Shown in pieces: positions 45,009 through 55,700 of a stretch of 64,000 nucleotides of DNA (the first letter of the stretch is position 1; the number at the start of each line of letters is the position of its first letter). The notes below the pieces were generated by a model. The model was not told the origin of the DNA. It saw only the letters and a program-made list of their open reading frames with translations, and searched no databases. Source of the DNA: Serripes groenlandicus (lineage: Eukaryota > Mollusca > Bivalvia > Cardiida > Cardiidae); contig JASEVX010000011.1 in assembly GCA_031761405.1 (NCBI GenBank), positions 40,332,041 to 40,396,040 of the forward strand, written 5' to 3'. The translations under genes and the position numbers were made by a program.

Positions 45009-46539
45009 GTATGCTATAAACTTATAATATTCTTGGTTCGACTGAAGATATGAGACTTTAATGTTTTCAAAAAGATTTGTGTAACCAAGAGACATGCAAA
45101 TTATAAGGATCTTTTTTTTAAATTTTTGTTTCATATTTCTTAAAACGCATGTGCTTACCTTGGCTTGATTTCATTATCTCTTAATCTTAAATAAGTTTAA
45201 ATATTGTGACTATGTGTCGGGTAAATCGACATAAGCATAAAAGAAAATGGGTACAATGTATAAAGAAAAATCACATTTATTTTCATGCTTTAAAAATCAT
45301 CTCAATTTTAGTGTGAATAACTAAACGCTTAGTAAAAACCTAATTATGTCTAGATAGTGGAAGACTGAGAATACAAATGTAGCAAATACATATTTTTTGT
45401 TTTGGGAGGGGGGATGACAGGTGTGCCAAATGTTTATTTGAAGGTTATTGTTCAAGGTCACATCACTGACTGGTGAATTTTGTTATACATATTTGTGGTA
45501 GTGAAGATATTACATTACCGGTACTTTGTTGTGAATCATCGACTTTGTAGAAAACTTGGCACCAACAAATACTATGACATGTTTTGTACAAGAACTCTGT
45601 CCAAAAGTTACAGGTCAAGGGCACATGATTGATTGCACTTTGTGAAGTCTCAACACTATTTATATTTGTGAAGTGGGTTTGTGTCCTCTTACTGAAATCA
45701 TTTACTTTGTAAATAATTTGACGCTTACATTTAAAATCAATAGATGTGTCATATATATGCAAGAATCGTATCCAAAGGTTGGAGGTCACAGGATTCCGTT
45801 GAACTTATCCTATTTTCACTAAATATTTGGAAGAAATATTTAAAGTTAAGACTCAATTCTGTATCCCCTGTCACATAGTAGACACCATTGTCAAGCACAA
45901 GACACAGGCTAGTTAGTAGTGTTAACACCAATGTCTTGAGCATACTGTGGGCCAATTATGTCCATATTTAAATAGTGGTACATGTATAAACTTGACAGCT
46001 GAGAGTTGAAATTGGCCTCTTTTGTTATTTTCTATCCCTTGAAAGATGGTATTCATATTTACAAAATGTTTTATAGACAAGACGTTTCAAGTAGCACAAG
46101 AAACTTTGACCATGACCTTTTCATGACCTTGACCCATTACTGTAAACAAATTGATGTTTTCAAAACCTTCACAGTAGAGTGTTTGAATCTGGAGATTTTC
46201 ATGCTGTAACAAACAAAAATAATGGTTATGTAGATACAGTCGTAAAGTATAGACACTTCATTTAAATTGATGACACATTTGTTTGAAACACTTTTATTTT
46301 AAAATGCAAGAATATTTGTGACCTTGGCTTTACCCAGATCAAATGATAATGAAATCCTGCACATGCACCACAGTATAAATTATTATGTATAGATAGCAAC
46401 TTACACGAGTTTTCATTTCATGTAAACTTTTATAAAGCGTGTTTAAGAATATGTGTAATAAGGGTGCCTTTGCCGAGTTAATTACAATTTTCTTGGATGA
46501 ATTTTATATATGTTCAATGAAATGTCAAAGAATGTAAGA
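45009..46539. repeat. Spacer with decayed tandem units
   Basis: 45430-45800 contains about two and a half weak units of roughly 130-145 bp (GGTCAAGGGCACATGATTGA versus GGTCACATCACTGACTGG). The minus-strand ORF there is only a by-product of the repetition. No gene supported. Confidence 0.4.
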
Positions 46540-47405
46540 TTTCCTCCAATTGTTTTTGATCAATGCAGAATTTTGGTTTCCCTGGCATCCAAACGAAAAC
46601 AAGTTTAACAAATTTAATTCTCCTCCAAAACCATTTGGCCGATTCTTCTTCTCCTAACCTGATTGGCCGATTTTGAAATAATTTTGTAGAAATATTCCTT
46701 GTTTGACCCTCTATCAGATTCCTTCAAGCCATTTTGAATGGTCGAAAAACATGGCAGCCAGAGGGCGGGGCTATTTTTGCCTTGTATGGCTATAGTGGAA
46801 ACTTAAAATATCTTCTCCTGAAAGTATTCGGCCGATTTTCAAATAATTTGGTTGAAATGTTTCTTGGTTAACTTTCTATCAGATTCCTTCAAGCTATGTT
46901 GATTGGTCAAAACACATGGCCGCCAGAGGGCGTGTCTATTTTGCCTTGTATGGCTAAAGTGAAAACTTAAAAAATCTGCTCCTCCAAAAATGTCTGGCAG
47001 ATTTTCAAATATTCTGTAGAAATGTTGCTAGGGTGACCCTCTTTCAGATTCCTTCAAGCCAAACTGATTGGTCAAAAACCATGGATGCCAAGTGGTGGGG
47101 CTCTTTTGCCTTATATGGCTATAGTGAAAACTTAAATCTTCTCTGACTTAAGTATCTGGCCTATTTTAAAATGCAGAAATGTTCCTTGGTAGACACTCTA
47201 CAAGATTCCTTCAATCCATGTTCAAAAAACAAGACCACAAGGGGCGGGGCTGTTTTGTGATTTAATGTTTGCCTAATTGCAGTTGAGCCATACTGGCCCT
47301 CTTGGGCCTGTTGTATTTGCTTACATGACTACAAAATATTGTATTGTGATTGACTGTTTGGTAGATATGACAAATCACGTAAATCAGGTGAGCAATCCCT
47401 CTTGT
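46540..47405 (+). mobile_element. Family C/C' element, diverged, left end missing
   Basis: Four to five units; CTCF-like motifs at 46752-46767 (TGGCAGCCAGAGGGCG) and 46917-46932 (TGGCCGCCAGAGGGCG). Ends TACTGGCCCTCTTGGGCCTG at about 47312, followed by a second short end CAGGTGAGCAATCCCTCTTG. Confidence 0.6.
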
Positions 47406-47566
47406 TTCATATTTTGTGAGATCTATCAAAGCTGATAATTGTTCTTCAAAAGGATAAATTATCTACATAAAGAATTGTTGGCAGAAGTGTTTTAATGGTC
47501 ATTTGCCAAGAAAATTGATCATACATGTATATTGTTTTTTAGGAAAATGTTCCTTTTGTTTTACAG

Positions 47567-47596
47567 GAATACAAACAGAAACAAGCTTATCAAATG
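47567..47596 (+). CDS. Exon Y: 30-bp microexon of HECT-type gene
   Basis: Acceptor CTTTTGTTTTACAG, donor ATG|GTAAAG, peptide EYKQKQAYQM, exactly ten codons with phase 0 at both ends, which matches exon X before it and exon Z after it. Short, so chance cannot be excluded. Confidence 0.4.
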
Positions 47597-48479
47597 GTAA
47601 AGTAAAATTTTAATCAGATCATTTAGAAATATTTTATAGACATAATCTAGCCACCAGTTATTGGAATTTGTTGTGTTTTGATTAAGTCTTGAAGATGATG
47701 TACTTTCATGCATATGTAGTACACTGGAATTCCGGTACAACGCGATATTAGCGGTCCAAGGCCTAGCATCGCATCGGAATCCGATATCGCGATCACCATT
47801 AGAAAATTAAAGCAATCACAAGTAAAATGCCTCAGCATGCCAAAACCGGATACTTGTTAATCTCCACATTTTAACTGCATGGAATGGCGATGAAAAATGT
47901 CTCAAAAGCTAATTTATTTTAGCAGGCCAGAATATGGTGTCTATATGTGCATATACTGTTGCTGTACTACGAATAAAATGCACTTGATTTGATTTGAAAC
48001 ATTGTGAGAAAAAGAGAAACTGATTGTTATCAGCATAATCAGTTATTAGTGATGCATCCTTTCCTTTCTATTCCTCACTTTTTTTCCTACTAAGTTTCAA
48101 AGTTGTTCAACAAAGGAAAAATAAAATATGTATGTTCCTTTAAAATCCTTTTCAATTCAAAGTTAATATATCCAATTTCAAACAAATGTAGTAATTTCTC
48201 CTCTTGTCACAACACTATCAAATAATTCTGCTGCAAATGCGTCAAAATGCATGTGCAAATGGGTAAGGGTGAAATCAATTAAGTGACCTTTTTTTCCCGT
48301 AAATCATTGAAGCATAGCAATTCCCCCCACAAATGAGCTACGTCATAAAAATAAGATTATGTGCAGTTTAGTCACACAAGCAGCTTAGTAATTGAATCGT
48401 AATTGTCATACCCTGTCATTGTCATCATCTGCAGCACTGTTCCACAAAATCCTTGATATTAGTGATATCTTTGTCCGGT
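47597..48479. other. Spacer with a MITE-like remnant
   Basis: 48000-48270 resembles the decayed MITE interior at 29640-29910 (GAGAAAAAGAGAAACTG, TCAAAGTTAATATATCCAAT, TAGTAATTTCTCCTCTTGTC). 47720-47800 is CG-richer with repeated TATCGCG/ATCGCATCG words and no recognised role. No gene. Confidence 0.4.
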
Positions 48480-49700
48480 GATGTCCGGCATTTGTCGTCA
48501 ACATTTGCTTGTTAACACTTTAGAAGCATTATTGTGTCACCTGCGTAGCATGGTAGGCACTTAGGGATTACTTTTTTTTTGTCCGGCGTCTGCCTGTCTG
48601 TCACACTTTTTCATCACGTTCCGTCTGTCCGTCACGTTTTCAAATAACTTTTTTTCTACTCAAAGGATTACATTGAAACTTCTGACAAAAGTTTATATCA
48701 ATGTGTGTGATTGGTTCACAAAAGGGGGATATTCCAAATACTTTTATATCAGAGTTATTGCCCCTTTTCTGTCAAAAATTAAAATTTTTTTACAAGGCCC
48801 CGGCAGGTGACACACATGCACCGCGGACCACTTTATTCTAGCTTTGAATCCAATCATCAGAACACACATCTCCATCAAATCTAGAACAAGTTTAAAACTG
48901 GGTCACCAGGTCAAATTAAAGGAAACTCTTGTTAACACTATAGAAGCCGCATTTTTAACTTGAGCATGTTGAAACTTTGTTAGAATGTTTGTCTTGGTGA
49001 TATTTAAGTTAAGTTTGAATATAGGAAATATCATGTTGGGTCAAAACTAGGTCCTTAGGCCAAATTGAAGGAAAATTTTGTTAACACTCTAGATGCCGCA
49101 TTTGTAACATGAGCATTTTTAAACTTTGTCAGAATAATTGTCTTGATGATATCTAGGCTAAGTTCGAATATGGCTTATGTCCGGGCAACACTAGGCCAAA
49201 TTTTAGAAAAAAATATTGTTAACACTCTAGAGATCAAAGTTTTGACTTCTGCATCTTCAGACTTTATCAGAATGTTTGTCTTCATTATTTTTAGGCAAAG
49301 TTTGAATATATGTCACTATAGACCAAATTGAAGAAAAATCTTGTTAACACTTTGGAAGTCGCATTTTTAACATGAGCAAAATGAAACTCTGACGGAATGT
49401 TTGTCTTGATGATATCTAGGCTTAGTTTGAATATGGGTCATGTGTCCGGTAAAAAAAATAGGTCGCTATAATCCAAATTGTAGAAATATCTTGTTAACAA
49501 CTATAGAGAGACCGCATTTTTAACTTCAGCAGCTTGAAGATTTGTCAGAAAGTTTGTCTTGGTGATAGCTGGGCTAATTTTGAATGTGAGTCATATCCGT
49601 TCAAAAACTAGGTCACTAGGCCAAATTGTAGAAAAAACACTATAGAGACCACATTTTTGACTTTGAGCAGCTTGAAGATTTGTCAGAAAGTTTTTCTTGA
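48480..49700 (+). mobile_element. Family D element with nested family M element
   Basis: D text starts at the GTCCGGCATTTGTCGTCAAC tract, is split by family M at 48533-48842 (GTCACCTGCGTAGCATGGTA to TTTATTCTAG), and continues with about five D units. The right-end hairpin is not clear. Confidence 0.6.
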
Positions 49701-49976
49701 TGCTCTGTTATGGATGTTAAAGAATTCGGCTAGGCTACTTTAACACAGACGCATAAAAGCAAAGCAAAAATATGCTCAATCGTTTGAACTCATGAGTTGG
49801 TGTATAACATCACCAACCACTGTGCATGGATCACTGGTGAGTTTTTATCAAGATGATATATTTTCATGTATATGTAGTACTACAGTAGAAACACCTGCTA
49901 TATCCTACTACAATGTATCGGTATCAATTAATTTGAATGCCATACCAATCTGTACCCTATGTTTTACTTTATTTAG

Positions 49977-50163
49977 TTTCAAAGTGCCAGAAAACGGCCT
50001 AGATGTAAATTAAAGATAAAGATAGGATGGATGGTGTGGGTGGAGGGCAAATATATACAAATAAGAAAAAGGACTGGCGGAGGAGTTTTCCCATTAGATT
50101 TTACTGGTGATGATACAATTTTAGAGGTTCTCCAGAAAGGAAAGGACATCTTTTTTCCCAGTG
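49977..50163 (+). CDS. Exon Z of HECT-type gene
   Basis: Acceptor TTTACTTTATTTAG, strong donor AGTG|GTAAGT. The 62 codons read FQSARKRPRCKLKIKIGWMV, then WVEGKYIQIRKRTGGGVFPL, and end near GKDIFFPS plus a split Gly codon. A basic run followed by 'KIGW', 'RKxxGGG' and 'FFPxG' is the conserved block that, from memory, precedes the UIM/HECT part in mollusc and fish G2/M-phase-specific E3 ligase-like proteins. No stop. Phase 0 in agrees with exon Y. Phase 1 out agrees with exon A (17044), which however lies 33 kb upstream; no exon A equivalent is seen between here and the next gene. Confidence 0.65.
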
Positions 50164-51627
50164 GTAAGTATTCATTTATAATAGGGAAAAATTCATTTAA
50201 ACAACTGGGCCTAGAAGCGCTAGGATAGCATGACATGGTGAGTTTTTTGTGTCTACTGTTGTCTCCAATTTCTTTGAACAATCTATTCCATGCAGATCAT
50301 CTTTAAAGCCACTGAGCCAGAATGTTGATAGTGCTTGATACGGCAGAAAACCACCATGTTAAAGACATTTTCATGCTAATTTTGCACTCTGCTGTAAGGC
50401 AGATTTTGTTCAAACCAAGCTATTGTGGATGTATATGGCAGTCAGAATATTTGGGAATTTTAAAGCGACTGAAATCCAGATGGCACGAAAAAAATAAAAT
50501 AAAAAAAAAGAAACACACAAATTCGCCCTAAATGTTATTCTTTATGTTATCCAGGTAAAACCAGGGTAGAAAATGTATCGTTTTTTATCAATAAAGTGAA
50601 CTTGAGTTGTTTTCAATTGTCCCGATGAAGGGGTTTCCTATTTAAAAATACCACGGAATCTTTCAGACGGGCACCTTGCAACGATCACGTGATATAACTA
50701 TATAACGGTTCACTCTGACAGGCGTGTACAGTTATACACAATTTACACGTTTGGCGGAGTCGAACGACAGTAATCATAGAGATTTGTTTGTGATTGCATG
50801 AGCTCCTCGTGATTTTGCATAAAACCTTCATGGTATAAAAATGTTTCATTTAATGCGCATGCGTCCTATCGGTCATGTGACGACTCTTCAATTCACGTGA
50901 CGACTTTTCAAGTCACGTGATGAATGAGATTAAAAGCATCGAAAGCTATTTATAAACTTACCCCATTAAAATTTGCGATGGAAAAAGTATCGAAAACAAG
51001 AAAATCTCACCGATTATAGGGGTATGTTATATGTCAGTTATCATATGTGACGCGCCATGAGATTTTTGGGCCAAATGAGGCACGTCGTATTCCTTAATAA
51101 ACGTCATTAAACAACGTCGTTTATTTTTTCAATTTTGATGAGTTATTTCTACCTTAATTTGGTGCAGGGTGAGTGTATACACAGTGTTTGGTGTAATACA
51201 CGAGTTGGCAGCAAAGAAAACTTACCAAATGATCAAGAAATAAACTCTTAAACCCTTGTTCACCCCATTTTGAAATTATTTCCCTTGAATATTCTTACTT
51301 CCCTTATCGACCTTCACCTCCACAACCTGTTGTTATTAAATTTTCTACACGGGTAGCGATTTGTTTTTTGTGTGGTATCGCGATGAAGACTGAACAGATT
51401 GTAGAAAGGATTATGTGAAGGTACGTTGCATTTTATTATATCAAAACATCTTGGTTTATATGGATGAAATTCCCCCAATTAATATTCGATTTAATTAGAA
51501 AAGAAAATTGCACTGTGACCCGGAAGTGAAACAAATGTCAGTTGTTTGTTTATTTCGTCTGTCTATCTCAAGTAAAGTTTAATAGATAGTTTTAAAATAC
51601 TCATTTCACTCATGAATTCTGTTGAAA
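50164..51627. other. Repeat-poor region upstream of the intact gene
   Basis: No repeat families, in contrast to almost everything else here. It holds CACGTG boxes (separate entry) and several TGACG/CGTCA words. It is the natural place for the promoter of the gene starting at 51628. A short upstream ORF (ATG at 51612, stop at 51638) overlaps the start codon. Confidence 0.5.
50686..50925. promoter_or_regulatory. Cluster of CACGTG (E-box/CLEAR-like) sites
   Basis: GATCACGTGATA (about 50688), TTCACGTGACG (about 50893) and GTCACGTGATG (about 50915) are three CACGTG palindromes within 240 bp. A related GTCATGTGACG lies just before the second. GTCACGTGA is the form preferred by MITF/TFE-type bHLH-zip factors in animals. 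They lie 700-940 bp before the start codon. Function is inference. Confidence 0.45.
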
Positions 51628-52711
51628 ATGGGAGATAGTCAGCAGTCTACTGCAAGTACAATTCCCTATGAATTAATTTCGAACTACGACCCGGATTTTA
51701 TTGATGAACTTGAAAATGTAAATTTGTTGTATTTTGGACACGAAGAGATAGTGGATGAAAATAGAGAAAGCGATAGCAGTAGTTATTCAGACTCAGATTT
51801 AGATAGTGATACTTTGTCAAATGATTTTTGTGACATTCTTCCTGCCCATGCTTCAGAAGAGTCTAAGCAAAAACATTTTCAAAAAAATGGCTGTGGCTGT
51901 GTTCGCCTTTATGGTAAACCATGTAGTCAAGTTTTAAGTTGGGAGGAACTTAAAGACTACAGACTCAGTTGTCTTGAAAGAACAAAATCTGAGATTGATT
52001 TTATGGTTAAGGTGCAGCTTTTCCATCATAGACAAAACAGTGAACTTACAGATTCCTGCAAACATAAAGCTAAAGAAAGAGAGAGGGTCAGGCAAAATTA
52101 TTTTTTTGGAGGAAAAAAAGTGTGTAGAGAAGTGTTTGTATTTGCTCATGGTCTTAATAGGAAAACTGTTGATGCAATTGCCAGGTCCATTGATCAAAAT
52201 GGTTTAGAGCCCCGTATTCATGGAAATAAAAACAGAGTTCCTAAACATGCCCTTACATTGTCAGATGTAAACAAAATTAAACTTTTCCTGACAACTTATG
52301 CCAGTAATAATGGACTTCCATTACCAGGTAGACTGCCCAAATTTAGAAACGAAAAATACATACTCCTCCCATCAGACAAAAATAAAGCTGATATACACTC
52401 ATTGTATTGTGAATCTGCTGACAGCCTTGATTACAGGAAAGTTTCTTTGTCAGAATTCAAAAAAATTTGGCTGGAGCAGTGCCCTTACCTGTTAGTTATG
52501 AAACCAGCAACAGACCTTTGTGTTAAATGTCAAAAACATGTGCATGAAATCTCTCATTGTGGTAATTTGACGGAGGAAGAAAAGGCTGAAAAGCTAGAAA
52601 AGTACCAAAAACACTTAGATCATGTTAAATGTCAAAGAGACCACTACAGGGAGCAATGTTTAACAACAAAACAAGTATTTGATGAACTTCCAGCACAGGA
52701 AAAAATCAGAG
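51628..52711 (+). CDS. Exon 1 of DUF7869-like gene
   Basis: ATG at 51628 has A at -3 and G at +4. Codons 1-361 plus one base. Donor AGAG|GTACAG. Reading past the donor gives about 50 extra residues from a repeat and then stops at 52860, so intron retention would truncate the protein. Contains the acidic N-terminus, Cys cluster and putative DNA-binding and zinc-binding parts. Confidence 0.85.
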
Positions 52712-55700
52712 GTACAGTTATTAGTCCCCTACCGGCGTGCCGAAGGGGACTATTAGGTTTGCACTCCGTCCGTCAGTCCATCTGTCAGTCAGTCAGTCAG
52801 TCAGTCCGGCAAATCAGTTTTCCGCACTTTTTTTCTACATGCTTTGAGGTATTGAGCTGAAATTTTGTATATGCCTTTGTAATCATGTGTCACAGATCAA
52901 GTTCGCGTTTCCTGGGATTTCGTCAATTTTTTAATGAGTTATGCCCCTTTTTGGACTTAGAATATTCGTTTTCCGCATTTTTTTTCTACATGCTTTGAGG
53001 TATTGAGCTGAAATTTTGTATATGCCTCTGTAATCATGTGTCACAGATCAAGTTCGCGTTTCATGGGATTTCGTCAATTTTTTTATGAGTTATCCCCCTT
53101 TTTGGACTTAGAATATTCGTTTTCCGCATTTTTTTTCTACATGCTTTGAGGTATTGAGCTGAAATTTTGTATATGCCTCTGTAATCATGTGTCACAGATC
53201 AAGTTCGCGTTTCATGGGATTTCTGGACTTAGTGCAAACCGGTAGGGGACTATGGTATTGCTTGCAATCCAGTTACTTGTTTATACAGGTTGAGACTTAG
53301 TGTTATAATATAACATATATATATATATATATACGTTTATTCAATTTATTCTGTACCTGTGTTGGGGAGGTGAACATGGGTAGATATGCTACAATGTAAT
53401 ACACACATATGAATATACCAGTTAACAGTATACATGCATAACCAACATTTTAACGCACATGGCATGTAACAGTATAACTGTTAACAGGTCAGAAACGTAC
53501 TGTTAGCATGAGACAGTAAGAAATTGCCAATGATGAGTATATGAGAATTTAACATTACAAAGACACATGAGGTATACTAATACATGTATAACATATATAT
53601 ATAAGATTTATGTGCTGTAAAAACATTTGTGCTTTTTCAACTGTTTAACAACATATATACAAATATATCAGATATGACATGTTAATGAACATGCATATTA
53701 ATGAAACAGACATGATGTAAACAAAATTATTTGCTATATTTCTAAAATATATTTGATGTTTCCATTCAGATGATTGTCTGACAAATCATCATATCATATA
53801 TATATTGATAACTGTGGGGTTATATTTTCAGGTCAAAGTCCATCTGTAAATGAAGTTGATTTGCATTACAGCTTTGACTATGCCCAGCAGGTGTTTTATC
53901 CAAACTATGCGCAACAAGTAGGTCCCCTGTATTTCAAGACACCACGGAAGTGCCAGTGCTTTGGAGTTTGCTCTGAGTCATCAGGTAACAGAACACAATT
54001 TATATAAATTAACCCTTTTCCACATACAACATTTCTGCTGCAAACGACTTTGAAAACATCTTGAAAAAACTATGGAAAATCTCTGAAAATAAAAGTACAT
54101 AATTGAATAGAGTTGAAGCGTTTTGAGCAATTTTTCTTTTGTCACCATGTTTTCCAAAAACAGTTTGCTGTACGGGCATCAGAAAGCGTCTTTATTTGAG
54201 AAAGGGTAAAATATTTTTTCTAGTAATTTAATATATCTTCCATGCATTCCTGTTTGAATAATTCTGCTGTCATTTAACAAAAAATTATTTGTTTTCCTCA
54301 GGTAATAGACTTAACCCTTTCCCTCATACGACAATTCTGCAGCAGACGACTTCGAACGTATTTTGTCAACAAATGGAAAATCTCTATAATTGAATGGATG
54401 ACAAAAAGTGGAAAACATTGTGGCAAAAGGAGAAATTGCACGTTTTGTGCAATTTCTTCTTTTGTCACTATGTTTTCAAAAAGGCGTCTGCTGCAGAGGC
54501 GTCAGAAAGCGCCTATATGAGGGAAAGGGTTAATTTTCCTATTAAATTCATATTTTAGGTTCCCAGATTTTCTACCTAGTTGATGAGGCACATTATGTTG
54601 GGAAAGGGGCAAACAGTGTGGCTTCAATGCTCCATCACCATTTTCAGCATCAAGGGTATGGGGAAAAGAAAGCACACCTGCACATGGACAATTGTAGTGG
54701 GCAAAACAAAAATAATGCAGTAATTGGGTAGGATTTGTGTTTGATTCTGTTGATATTGTATATTTAAAATCTTGCTATCAGGGTGAGATAAATAATCAAT
54801 TACACTGCAATGATTTGACCTCGATGATATTGTTTGATGTATTGATACCAGTTTATTTATTTCATGAAAAATCATATATGAGATAAAATGAAATGAAATT
54901 TTATGACTGAACACTTTCTCACATACAACAAATCTGCAGCAGACGACTTTGAAAACATCTAGCCAAAAACATGGAAAATTCACATAAATGAATGTATGAT
55001 TATTGAGCAATTTCTTCTTTTGTCACATTGTTTTCAAAAGTCATGTACTGCAAACGTATCAGAAAGAGTATATATGAGGAAAAGGGTTATGTTGCATACG
55101 TTTTAGCTTGACTTTTCGAAGAAAAGGCTAGATATACTACTCGCCTTATTAAGTTTTTTGTACCAATACACTCAGAATTTTGGTTAAGTTTTTTGTACCA
55201 ATTCATTTTTTTGTCAAAACCATTACAGATATTGCTTTGAAACTTACATCTCTTATTTACCATCATTACCTCCATCAACAGACAAGAGTACATAACTCTG
55301 TCAAGGTTTTTGTAAGAATTATGGCCCTTTTTCGACTTAGAATTTTGGTAAAGGTTTTTGTACGAATTCACTTTTTTGTCAAAACCATTATAGATATTGC
55401 TTTGAAACTTACATTGAAACACTTATTCACCATCATTTCCTCCATCAACAGACAAGAGTACACAACTCTGTCCCATGTTTTTGTAAGAATTATGACCCTT
55501 TTTTGACCCATCCCACTATTTTTCAAAACCATTAGAAATATAGCTTATACACTTACAATACTTATTAACCATCATTACCTCCATCAACAGACAAGAGTAC
55601 ATAGCTCTGTCAAGTTTATTTTAAGGATAATGGCCCTTTTTAGATCACCTAGAGCCAATGCTCAAGGTGAGCTATTCTGACCACAGGACCAACTTCATCC

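Noticed and set aside
45463..45789. Minus-strand ORF of 108 codons
   Set aside because: It follows the period of a decayed tandem repeat, with no splice or start context and no recognised domain.
51622..52860. A single-exon 412-residue protein
   Set aside because: The last 50 or so residues are encoded by the TIR repeat after a good splice donor. Splicing to 53832 restores a known-looking domain, so exon 1 ends at 52711.
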